Source: Branchiostoma floridae (taxonomy: Eukaryota > Chordata > Leptocardii > Amphioxiformes > Branchiostomatidae). From it: a stretch of DNA of 64,000 nucleotides. The DNA is taken from assembly GCF_000003815.2 (NCBI RefSeq), contig NC_049986.1:22130030-22194029 (forward strand), read 5' to 3'. The translations under genes were made by a program, and so were the position numbers. The notes beneath the pieces were generated by a model, which was not told the DNA's origin, made no database searches, and worked only from the letters and a program-made list of their open reading frames with translations. Positions 13,164-24,100 of this stretch are shown in pieces. Numbering within the stretch: position 1 is the first letter of the stretch; every line of letters starts with the position of its first letter.

Positions 13164-13656
13164 TTATCTGCTCATTGTCTCGATGAATGACATAGGGACA
13201 GGCAACTGACGAACGGTCCAAGCAAGGAATGTGTTCTCTTCAAGCATCTCCGGATCTTCTAGTCGGGCCAAGCTGGAAATGGAAATGGACAACTGTATTG
13301 AATATCTAAGTTTTCGAGTGCATGGTTCGTTTTCATAACTTTCAATGGTACCAACAAGTTATTGAAGTGAAAAAGTTAGAAGATATCGATGTAAGACAAA
13401 ATCCAAACACTTAAAAGTCCGGAAGAACAGGGAAGATAAGACGGTGTAGGTTCTGGTACTAAAGATGAAGTATTACATAAGTTATCTCCGTCTTATAGGC
13501 TCTACCAGGCCTACATCATGTCGCTAAAAAATGGCAAAGAGACAGACAACATGCCAGCTGGCTAAGAAGTCTTACCTTAAGAAGTAAGTCCTTGCATGTC
13601 CTGGAGCATTGTCTTCACGTCTTGGCGTAAATCGTAAATGCTCTGAACTCACTGCG
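13164..13656 (-). CDS. unidentified small spliced ORF, 5' end unclear
   Basis: A minus-strand exon ends at 13576 with donor gtaaga. Joined to the exon starting at 13272 (acceptor ttccag) it gives an open frame, EDNAPGHARTYFLSLARL followed by about 30 residues ending FIETMSR, then a stop at 13164. Both splice sites are good and the frame stays open across the junction. I find no ATG in frame upstream within the exon, so an upstream exon or a downstream Met would be needed. Product not recognised. The promoter-like DNA at 13.8-14.03 kb is in the right place and orientation. Confidence 0.3.
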
Positions 13657-13819
13657 AAGCCCCCCTTTCATTGGCACTTAGTAGCCACTGGCGCTGATAC
13701 TATGCATTTGCACGTGGGCCGTCGTGCCATAGACATAGTACAGAACTTTCGGCTTAAAATTGTGGTCTCTGCAAAAAAGACGTACGGTCCGGCCCGGCTG
13801 GTGGATTGACCGTGAGTGA

Positions 13820-14040
13820 CGCGCTATCTTCGCGCCAGACCACATAAATGTCTGCACACGACGCCTGGAAAATTACTGTTCTGTCATTGGTCGATCCACA
13901 GCCCAAATCCTGGCTCACCATTGGTGACAAAAATGCACATTCTTCTCATTGGCCAGCTCGCCTTGGAGTCTTTCCCCATTGGTCATTTCTGCCGATGAGA
14001 TCAACTTCACACCTGAGTCTTTCCCCATTGGTTACCTCTG
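13820..14040 (-). promoter_or_regulatory. multi-CCAAT, E2F-like promoter region
   Basis: Five CCAAT boxes on the minus strand (ATTGG on plus at 13886, 13920, 13948, 13978 and 14027) lie 28-49 bp apart. An E2F-like TTCGCGCC lies next to them at about 13829. Arrays of CCAAT boxes about 30 bp apart are typical of NF-Y-driven cell-cycle and histone promoters. The last two boxes sit in a 49-bp tandem duplication (GAGTCTTTCCCCATTGG twice, at 13965 and 14014). It points towards the unidentified minus-strand locus at 12.5-13.7 kb. Confidence 0.5.
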
Positions 14041-14580
14041 CTGATGAGATTAATTGCAGCAACGCGAATAACAAGAGCACGACCTCTAGCAGTTGAAAAC
14101 GGTATTGCAGCTGTAATTACTGAATGGTCCCAATTCCCAAAATAAGACGCAAAGTTTTCGTAATATCCATTTGGCTGTAGATTTTTCGTCTATCGTTGTT
14201 GCTAACGTTTGGGGGATTTGTATTCTTTCATTTAAAAAAACCTTGTTTATCTTATTTTTTTCAGTGTCGCAGTGTAAGCCGACAAAGTTATTTAACGTTA
14301 CATGGGTGGGACAACCTTGAAGTGGGCTTTTCCCAGTAGAGAAATAGAAATACATTGTACTGTTGGCCTGTGAAAGTAGACAATGTCTGAAAAGGGGCTG
14401 AAACTGATCATGATCAAGGACATTGGGCGACCCGCCATACGATTTATGCAGGCAACGAATTCGAAATATCAAAAACGGTAACATTAGTTGCAGTACCTTA
14501 GAAAACAACTAGGGGTCCGTTACCGAAATTGACCTTCATTTTCCTCAGGCACACCCCCGAACCACCCAGTTATGGCTTGC

Positions 14581-14700
14581 ACACGCGCGCGCGCGCACAC
14601 ACAGACACAGACACAGACACACACACACACACACACAGCCACAGACACACACACACACACACACAGACAAACACACACACGTACACACACACACTGACAG
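14581..14700. repeat. (CA)n microsatellite
   Basis: A compound CA/CG/CAGA simple repeat of about 120 bp. It generates several spurious His/Thr or Val/Cys-rich ORFs on both strands. Confidence 0.95.
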
Positions 14701-14770
14701 AGAAACACGCCGAAAATATAACGGGTTAACCTTGGCGAAGGCAATCAAACAGGCAAGAATTGCAGTCTAG

Positions 14771-15035
14771 TGCTACGGCCGCGTGGCGCGTTGGTACACC
14801 CGATCCCTCGATCTCGGAAGTTAAGCAACGCGACGGTCCGGACAGTGCTTGGATGGGGGACCAACCAAGGACGTCCGGATTGCTGTAGCCTCACGAAGTT
14901 TCCACGAAATCGTCTTCCGGGAGGGACGTTAAACGGGGGTCCCGTGCTCGAGGAGGTGCCTCGACCACGTTAAACAGCCTCATTACTCATACTGGGTACC
15001 TACTGGCTGGCAAAATACACCAGATGATTATTAGT
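14771..15035 (+). mobile_element. 5S rRNA-derived SINE
   Basis: The first ~120 bp (14771-14891) are a clear 5S rRNA relative: TGCTACGGCC start, GATCTCGGAAGTTAAGCA (box A), CTTGGATGGGGGACC (box C) and a closing GCTGTAGCC. The middle is diverged. A non-5S tail follows, with GGGACGTTAAAC and GGTCCCGTG (14923-14946). The same tail motif appears after tRNA-like heads at 20.3 kb and 26.46 kb. A 5S promoter fused to a shared tail is the structure of SINE3-type retroposons, so I call it a SINE rather than a 5S gene. It ends about 70-100 bp upstream of the ANAPC2 start. Confidence 0.7.
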
Positions 15036-15094
15036 ACCAAGGACAGCACTCACTTTCGACAAAACCTACAAATTCCGTTAGAGGGCGCTTTCAC

Positions 15095-15120
15095 ACGGTT
15101 TGAAAAAATGGCGGCCTCTG
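15095..15120 (+). promoter_or_regulatory. YY1-like motif over the ANAPC2 start codon
   Basis: AAAAAATGGCGGCC (15103-15116) matches the AAnATGGCGGC consensus of YY1 and includes the initiator ATG. YY1 sites overlapping start codons are common in housekeeping genes with short 5' UTRs. Motif match only. Confidence 0.4.
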
Positions 15121-18100
15121 TGGAGAATTTGGGCGCCGCTTGGAGCACGGTAACGACCGGACTACTGCCGTGTCGGGGACAGGTGAGCTTCGTTAGCTGT
15201 GGGATATTCGACATGAACGATTCTTTCATGTGCAGAATGTAAAAAAACATATGGGTTTAAGGCAGTGTTATTGAATGCCGGGGTTATTGTTGACAGGCAA
15301 GATGTAAAGGGGGAGGGGGGCATATAAGTTTTGGTAAGAAAATATCATACGGGTCCGTTACTGACTGTTCTTTCATGCATTAAGAGACATAACGTTAACG
15401 TTACACATAGAGGTGCGACCTTATACAGCACGCTTTAGTTTTCACGTGAAAGTAAATGTGTTTGCCTTGAATCGGGGTCACGGTGGAACGATGTGGGTGG
15501 GTGGAGAGAGGATGTTGAGGAGTTCTGAAAAGGGGGACATGATTTGGGACATGGGGGATGAAGCATGTGTTAGACAGGCGTTTCTTCATTTGTGTCATAC
15601 CTGAGCCAGGGTAACGTTTGATACGGTGGTTCCAAACAGGTCCATACTTAACAGTTTTACATTTGCTTCGAAGTTGGGCTTCCAGTGTACTTATCAAGTT
15701 AAAATTGAGATGTTTCTTGTTCCCCCAGGCAAAGGCCCCCCCGACGGACGATGTGCTGAAGTCGGCCATCACGGTTCTGGACCACCACGGAGTGTCCTTC
15801 ATCATTGAGGAGTGGTTTCTAGAGTCGCTGCAGTCGGACCTGAGGGAGAACATCGGCCCCACATTCTGGAACCACTTCAGTGCAGAGACCAACGGGCCAA
15901 AACAGCACGGGGCGGACGGTATGTTATCTTCAAGTGTGTAAAGGTTAGGTGTGACAGGTTGTTCAGTGTGATATAACCATCTGCTGGCGCGCCATGTGCC
16001 TGTGAAAATGGTGTGTTAGTAACTGTTACACTGAAGGGCAGTTATACCAGCTTTAGCCCCAAATATCTGCTAAGCTTATAGATGAACGTACATTTAACAA
16101 CAGAATTATTCCAAAAACCTAGATACTTTCTGACACTACTACTAGTACTACATGTAGTACTAAATTAAAGTACAAATTAAAATATTCCAAAGCTCACCAT
16201 TACGAATGGAAAACAGATTCCGCATTTTGGTAAAGAGTTTAACTATTTTCCATCACTGGATTAGAGTATCTAAGACTCATCGACCCAAAATGATGTATGG
16301 AACCACAAAAAATGTGGTCCTTAAGGTATAGTGCAAAGGTGGCTAATGACTTCTGGTATATATTTGACTTCATTTTTTAAAAATTGGAGAGACAATTGTC
16401 TTAAAAGGTTAATGTACTAATGAGACGGTGCTATTTGCTCTTACCTGTACAATCACAGGTACGCTGGTCTCTGCCTTTAGCGAGCTCCACACAAGTTTGT
16501 CGTCCTACCTGCCCAGCGTGGACGTCCTGGAGAGACTTAGGACAGAAGGTTCAAAACAAAGTCTTAAAGACAAAGTCCTGCTGATCTTCAAGGCTCTGCT
16601 GTTCTATGACATTCCCTTGAAGTTCCATGGTGTGGTGAAGGAATTCTACAGCTGTGCGTTTAAGGCTTGTGAAGAGGTGAGATACATTCCAGAAGTCCTC
16701 TTTTGTTTTTACCTTCGCCAAGAAGGCAGCACATGGAGTCCAACACTGGGAATAGGTGCACTGGTAAACCTAAGAATTATGTGTATAGAAAAATTCACCG
16801 GTATATGCACAACATAAGACAAGATAAAGTAGCTTGTCAGCAAAACCAAATCACAAAATCTACTTCTCTTCTGAATTTGAATCTGAAATCCTATGCTGCT
16901 ATAGCTAAGAATTTCTTCAAAATAAAGCGATGACTGACTTTTTTGGTTAAGATAGAAAGAAGAGGACTAGGAGGAAAACTTGTATCTTACTGCATTTATT
17001 GCACAAAGCCATGGATGTGTATCAAGCAAGAGAATTTGCTTTCAGAATGATTTTAAGTTCAGCATTAATTTCTTTTTATTCAACAGTCTGCAAATCAAAC
17101 CAGTGCATCTTCTAAGACAATACTCTTCATGTCTCAGGAGCTGCGTAAGAAGGAGAAGACTTCCCCAGGTGAGGAGGAAGGTCCAGATGAAGAAGAAGAG
17201 GATACAGATGAGGACAGTCTGACCTGCGGAGGCTGTGAGCAGGAGAAGGAGCGCTGCTCCTGCACCGAGACTCTCACACTCTTCCACCAGCTCAACGCAC
17301 AGCTGTAGGTTGCAGTAGACATTGCTTGCTTCCTAACTGATAAGTTGAAACATCATTGAAACTAAACCTAAGAATTATTGCAGGAAAACTAATTTAAATC
17401 TAAGCAACCTTTCAGCACATCTATGTGACATCATTGCTGCTTTTTCATTTCAGATTGTAGCTCAACTATACAAAGGTCTTTTTCACTTGTAGACAAAGTC
17501 TAACAGCACTGTTATTGTTCCTGAAGTCCGAAGAACAGGGTTAGATGTAAAAGCTTGGCAGTAGAATGATGCCGTATACTTTTGAGCAAAATCTCCCCAT
17601 AATACATATAGTTACTGATTTAATAGTCTGTATTTCTTGCCATTTTTTTGTACATCACTATATGAATGAACCATCTCCCTGCTACCTAGCCCCATAACTA
17701 ATACAAATTTCTGCCAAACAGCTACCTTTGCAGGTAGAAGGTCAAAGACAATGTGAGTAAAATGTTCTTACATTGTATGTCCCCAGGCACAGTTTAGGAC
17801 TGTTGGAGCGGGTGTTGCGGTTATAATGTAGTGACTAACTGTGCACTACATGTACATTTTCCAGGCACAGTTTAGGACTGCTGGAGCGGGTGTGTGGTGA
17901 GGCCGTAACAGCCATCATACATGACCGAATACAGCAGCACATTCAGAACACCTGCCAGGGAGAATTTGAGTCACAGTTTCTGCACCCTCTGGAGAAGGTA
18001 TGTATGTCTAAATCAGGGCTGTCTCCAGCTTTTATTTTTTATCTGTCCCTCCCTTGTTGTTGATTTTCGGTGTTAAATCTGTCATTTAAGCTCAGTTTCA

Positions 18101-21100
18101 TGTCATGAAGTTAAGATTTAATGGATGGATGGCAGGAAATTTCTGTCTGTCCTAAGAAGCAAATTATCATCCTGGGATGGAGGGACAGGTCCTGGAGAAA
18201 GTCTTGGTCTGAATGTTTTCTTTCCCGTTTGCCCCAAAGATTACCCTAAGTAGTAAAAACAGACCTATCTATACTACAGTGAGGACTCAAAAGGAAGAGC
18301 CAGACCACAGTAACATATGGCCATAGAGACTGGATTTTTAAATCTAATCCTTGGGCCAATTTATAAATAATCTAAAGGATACTCAAAAGTGCTCATTGGG
18401 CTTAAAAAGTACATGTGTATGCAGTCAAAGAAACATGATAAACTTTAAACATAAACCTACCAGCAAGAAAATTAGGTCATTCCCTACTACATGGGGCACT
18501 GCAGTTTTGTTCAATATTGATAGGTGGTGCTCTTAACATGGTTCTTGTTGTGTTCCAGTGGTTGAACAGTAAGGTGTTGAGCTGGCTCCACCTGGTGTTT
18601 AAGGGCACACCTGGACAGACAGGTGAAAGGGAGGTCAGCGCCAAGACTCAGGAGTCTCTGGACAGGTGGCAGACAAGACTGCTCTACTTCTTATACCAGG
18701 TGAGTGAATGGACAGGTGTTAAGTTAAAAGACTGGTCTTCTTAAGTTTAGTAACACTATCTTAGGAGGCTTATGTTTGAAATTAAATATTTGTAGATTTA
18801 CATGTTTTACAATAAAGGTTGTATTATTTTGAGATATAAGATAAAAGCTTTCCTGTAGTTGAAATATACACACTTGATCAAATTGTCTGCCTCTCTTGAG
18901 TTGATCACCACTTGTCTTCAGGAATTTCAGCCTATTAACAATACTCCCTAGTACATGGTGATATGGTTTGTTTATTTTTGTTAGAAATATTTGTGTTGGG
19001 CTTTTGTAAAAAAAAAAAACGTGTTTCAAAGCTGATAGATTTTTTAACTGTTTATTGTTTCCATATGGTTAGATTGAAAGAGGACAGTCCTAGGTTTATT
19101 CTGGTAACATTTTTTTTTTTTTTTTTTTTATTCACATTTCTTTAAAGAGGATGAGACGGAAAGCAGACCCTGCTTATCGAGGTCTTCTCCTCATGTACAT
19201 AAACAAAATAAAGACACACATACAGGACTACAAAACGCTAAATAACAAAGGCAAGAGATAATGATAACGACATGAAATAAAACAACAAGGAATCAAATAA
19301 CAAAGTGACGTGTAGCTGGCATACAAACTTAGAAGTAAGCAAATAAGGTTATAAATCAACTTAAACAACCTGTCTATTGAACAGAAGACATAACTACATG
19401 AAAATAAACAAGGAATCAAACAACAGAGTGACATATGGCTGATAAACAAACTTAGAAATAATCAAATAAGGTTCAGCTAAAACGATCTGTCTGTTTGATG
19501 AACTTAAATACAACATCAAATAAATGACAGTTCTGAATGGTAGATAGTACTGGGTTTCCCCTGAGTAAGGTTGAACATAAAATATTTTCAGTGGTGTGTC
19601 TTGGGTCAAGTGGTAAGATACCCTGCATGAACATAGTGGTTAAAGATGACAACATATCAAGTCTTGCATCATTGTATAGAGGACAGTGTAGAAAATAATG
19701 TATAGTTGATTCGTTAGGGTGGCCACATTTACACATAGGACTATTTACACATTTATGTTGGAACAAGTGGAAATTCAACTGACCGAAGTTAAGTCTAAGT
19801 CTAGTGAGATGGATTGCTGGGAATCTGGGACCATGCGAGAAGTGAAGGTGGGTAGGAGGTCTATAGAAAAAAGACTCCAACTCATTTTTGAAGCTGGCAA
19901 CAGAGGGAGATACTGGTAACATTTACATGTCTGTTTTACCCCCTTCCAGACATACGGAACGTTACGAATCTCGGAGATGTTTGACATCATCGTGGAGTTT
20001 CCTGACAGCATGTCAGCCCTGGAGGACCTGAAGGTCTGTCTTGAGAAGACTGACCTGAGACGAACCCTGGTCTCATCCCTACGTTCCGCCATTGGCAGGA
20101 GACTGCTGCAGCCAGGTATGACTCTCATTTCTTCTCTTCTTCATGCTTTTTTGTATTACATACCCTGTAAACCTCCTCACAGTGCAACAGTAGGTTTGTA
20201 CTGAAAGGTACAAGCTGCATATCCAGACAGATTTGATTGATCTGCTCACATGGGGTACTTTCATAAGTGTGGTGGGTTCTTTCATGTACTCGGAGTGTGG
20301 CTCTGCTCAAACACGGGACCTCCATTTAATGTCCTATCCAAGGGATGGCCCTAACTGAAGCTAGGTACTCATTTTATCTGAGTGAAAGAAGGAAATTCTT
20401 TTAAAGTGTCTTTCCCAAGGGCACAACATTAGAGCATATCAGTGGACTCAAACCCAGGACATTTGGGCTCTGGGCAAAACTTGCCACGCGGCACCCCTTG
20501 CTGATTGTAAATCTATGTTCACCTACAGGAGCAACCACCTCAGATGTGTTGAGTCAGTACATCCTACTGGTGAAGTCCCTGCGTGTGTTAGACCCTACAG
20601 GGGTGCTGCTGGAACTGGTGGGGGACAGGATCAGGCACTACCTCAGGTAAACAAACAAACAAACAAACAAACACACAGGTTACATCCTACTGGTGAAGTC
20701 CCTGCGTGTGTTAGACCCTACAGGTGTGCTGCTGGAACTGGTGGGGGACAGGATCAGGCACTATCTCAGGTAAACAAACAAACAAACAAACAAACAAACA
20801 AACAAACCCACAGGTTACATCCTACTGGTGAAGTCTCTCTGTGTGTTAGACCCTACAGGGGTGCTGCTGGAACTGGTATGGGACAGGATCAGGCACTATC
20901 TCAGGTAAACAAACAAACAAACAAACACACAGGTTACATCCTACTGGTGAAGTCTCTCCGTGTGTTAGACCCTACAGGAGTGCTGCTGGAACTGGTGGGG
21001 GACAGGATCAGGCACTATCTCAGGTAAACAAACAAACAAACAAACAAACAAACCCACAGGTGTGCTGCTGGAACTGGTGGGGGACAGGATCAGGCACTAC

Positions 21101-24100
21101 CTCAGGTATAATATGTATATGTAATTATCACAGGAGAAAACATCATTAGTACATTCATCTGTACACACCAGCCTTGTACTTGCAGGCACATGTCTGTTAC
21201 ATCACACAAATGCTCTCGGTTGATTCAGTACATTAAAGGTTCCTCACTGTTTGCACTAAATAGCTATCAGATTTAGCTCTTCCCTCTTCCCTTATTGTTA
21301 TCTGCATCTCTGGCACCATTTCTTAAAGCTGTCTAATGCAGAAGCTAAGGTAATACAGAGTTTCATTCAACAGAGGGTATTCACTACACTATTGTCTTCA
21401 CTACAGAACTCGCAATGAAGTTTAACTTAAATGTTTGTCTGTTTGATTGCAAAAGTCGAGACGATACAGTGTCTGTATCTGTACCTGTGTCTATATAGCT
21501 GGTATAACCGCCCTTCGGCATAACACACCAGCTTTGCAGGCCGCACCATGCAGCTTCATGGCAGTGCGTAAGATAGTAGAAGGTCTGACTGAAGTGTAAC
21601 ACAAATGTCTCTCTGTTTGACCCCAGAACTCGAGACGACACGGTGCGAAAGATCGTGGAAGGTCTCACTGAGGAGGAGGGGGGCTCTGACCTGGCTGATG
21701 AGCTGATGAAGGGAGATCCCATTTCCCTGGAGGAGGGGGTGGAGGAGGAGGGGGAGGACCCCTGGGCATGGACCAAGTGGGAACCTGACCCCATCGATGC
21801 TGATCCTTGTAGGTTTCTATACTACAATGTATTTCCTTTTGCTTTCCTGGTAAAAGTCTAATATCAGTTGCTGTAACACTAATAAACCAATCCTGACAGT
21901 CCATTAAAATCAATTCTTTTCTTTATTCATTATAGAAAATCTGATGCTCTTTGTTTCAGTATTTCTATGTTTTTGTTTGAATTTCAACCAAGATTGAACC
22001 AACAGTGTACATGTAATTTTCCTACCCTATGGGAAGATAGCAAAGATATGCATGTATTGTTTTTGGTATGTCACTTTCCTGATTTTTTCCTACCTATCAC
22101 AGACTTCCTCTCTTCCTATGGAAGCTCCGATCAGCTTTACACTTACCTTGATCATTTAGTATGTGAATTTAGAATAAAACTTTCAAACTATGATAAATGT
22201 CTTTCAGCAAAAACCTCAAAGAGTCGTTGGTCCCCAGACATCATCAGCCTGTTGATCAGTGTCTATGGGAGTAAGGAGCTGTTTATAAAGGAGTACCAGT
22301 CCGTTCTCTGTAACCTGTACGCTATTAACCATCTCTTCTTTCAGCCAAAACCTGAAAAACTCTACCTTTATCAAGGCAGTTCATGCCTGTTTTCCTTGTG
22401 TAAAATAGTGCAGTCTTACAAGTACATGCCACTTGTGGCAGCTGAAGGAGTTAAGATCAACGACTATGTCAGTCATTGTCATCCGTCAATCACACAATTT
22501 TGTACATTTTCCAGCGAAAACCTCAAAGAGCCGTCGGTCCCCTGACATCATCAGCCTCCTGATCAGCATCTATGGAAGCAAGGAGCTGTTTATAAAGGAG
22601 TACCAGTCCGTCCTCTGTAACCTGTACAGTATTAACCATCTCTTCTTTCAGCCAAAACTTGGAAAAGTTTATCATCATCAAGGGCAGTTCATGTCTGTTT
22701 TTCTTTGTGTAAAATTAAGTGTAGTCTTACAATACAAGCTGCACTCAGATGCCACTTGTCGCAGCTGAAAGAGTTAAGATTAAACCACTATGTCAATCAT
22801 TGTCATCCGTCAATCATACAATTTTGTATATCTTCCAGCGAAAACATCAAAGAGTCGTCGGTCCCCAGACATTATCAGCCTCCTGATCAGTATCTACGGG
22901 AGTAAGGAGCTGTTTATAAAGGAGTACCAGTCCGTCCTCTGTAACCTGTACGCTATTACCCATGTCTTCTTTCAGCCAAAACTTGGAAAAGTCTACCATC
23001 ATCAGTGGCAGTTCATGCTTGTTTTCCTTGTGTAAAATGAAGTGCAGTCTTACAAGCTGCATTTAGACGTCAGTTGTCACAGCTGAAGGAGTTAGTATCA
23101 AGAACTATTTCTGTCATTGTCATCAGTCAATCTTAAATTTTGGTATATTTTCCAGCGAAAACGTCAAAGAGCCGTCGGTCCCCCGACATCATCAGCCTCC
23201 TGATCAGTATCTACGGGAGTAAGGAGCTGTTTATAAAGGAGTACCAGTCCGTCCTCTGTAACCGCATCCTGTCCTTCAACTACGACCTGACCCGCGAACT
23301 CCGCAACCTCGAGCTGCTCAAGCTGCGCTTCGGCGAGAGCCAGCTGGGCAACTGTGAGGTCATGCTCAAGGTGAGAGGTCAGGGGGCAAGGGTCAGAAGT
23401 CATGCTATGCTCAACTTTTTTTGGAAGAAGTTTCTGATGAAGGTCATAGTCAAGGATATGATTTGAAAAGCAGCAAACTGGCATGGAAAACAAATCTAAC
23501 TATTGATAATAATTTTTGTATTTGATGTGCAAGTTTGTTTTGTCCTTGTATATACTGTTGAGTTGCTTGTGTGTTTGTACCCTGGGAATTTGTGACTGAA
23601 GAGAGTAAACATGGTAGAAGACCACATACATGGTAAATTGATTTATGTTTAGGGATTAAAGTTCTTGGATATGTAAACTGTCAAAAGGCATCAGCTATAA
23701 AAGTTCAAGTCACTAATCAAGTGTCATTTCTTCTACCTTGCAGGATGTCCAAGACTCGAAGCGCGTGAACGACTTGATCAAGTCAGAGAATCTGATGGAA
23801 GTAAGAGTGGAAGTTCTCTGGTCTTGGGGGCCCGTGGTTGGTGGGCTGCGTGGTGCACGCTAGGCACAGTCCTGCAGTGCCTCCTGTCAGCTTTTATAAG
23901 AACTGCAGGAAATAGCTGCGCAGTGCAAGCTAGGCACGGCCTCGCAAGGCAGAGTAGCGTGAATGGTGTCTGTACAGTCCTGCAGTGCCTCCTGTCAGCT
24001 TTTGTAGGAACTGCAGGAGATGGTTGGTGGGCTGCGCAGTGCACGCTAGGCACGGCTCCGCAAGGCAGAATAGCGTGAATGGTGTCTGTACAGTCCTGCA

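Noticed and set aside
13609-13809. 66-codon plus-strand ORF
   Set aside because: Antisense to the candidate minus-strand exon and promoter; no supporting features.
14086-14508. 140-codon minus-strand ORF
   Set aside because: No domain. It runs from the CCAAT-rich promoter region outward and composition looks random.
14520-14748. Cys/Val- and His/Thr-rich ORFs
   Set aside because: Produced by the CA microsatellite.
14771-14891. functional 5S rRNA gene
   Set aside because: The internal region is too diverged and it is fused to a SINE tail without a pol III terminator run directly after the 5S part.
15401-15892. 163-codon minus-strand ORF
   Set aside because: Antisense shadow of ANAPC2 exon 2 and intron 1.
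20515-21027. 170-codon ORF over the exon 8 array
   Set aside because: Wrong frame read-through of the tandem copies and (AAAC)n spacers; the real frame is interrupted by the spacers.
21967-22545. 192-codon ORF in ANAPC2 intron 9
   Set aside because: It is intron read through the first partial copy of exon 10. Only the SKTSKSR..SVLCN part is protein-like, and that belongs to the exon-edge copy.
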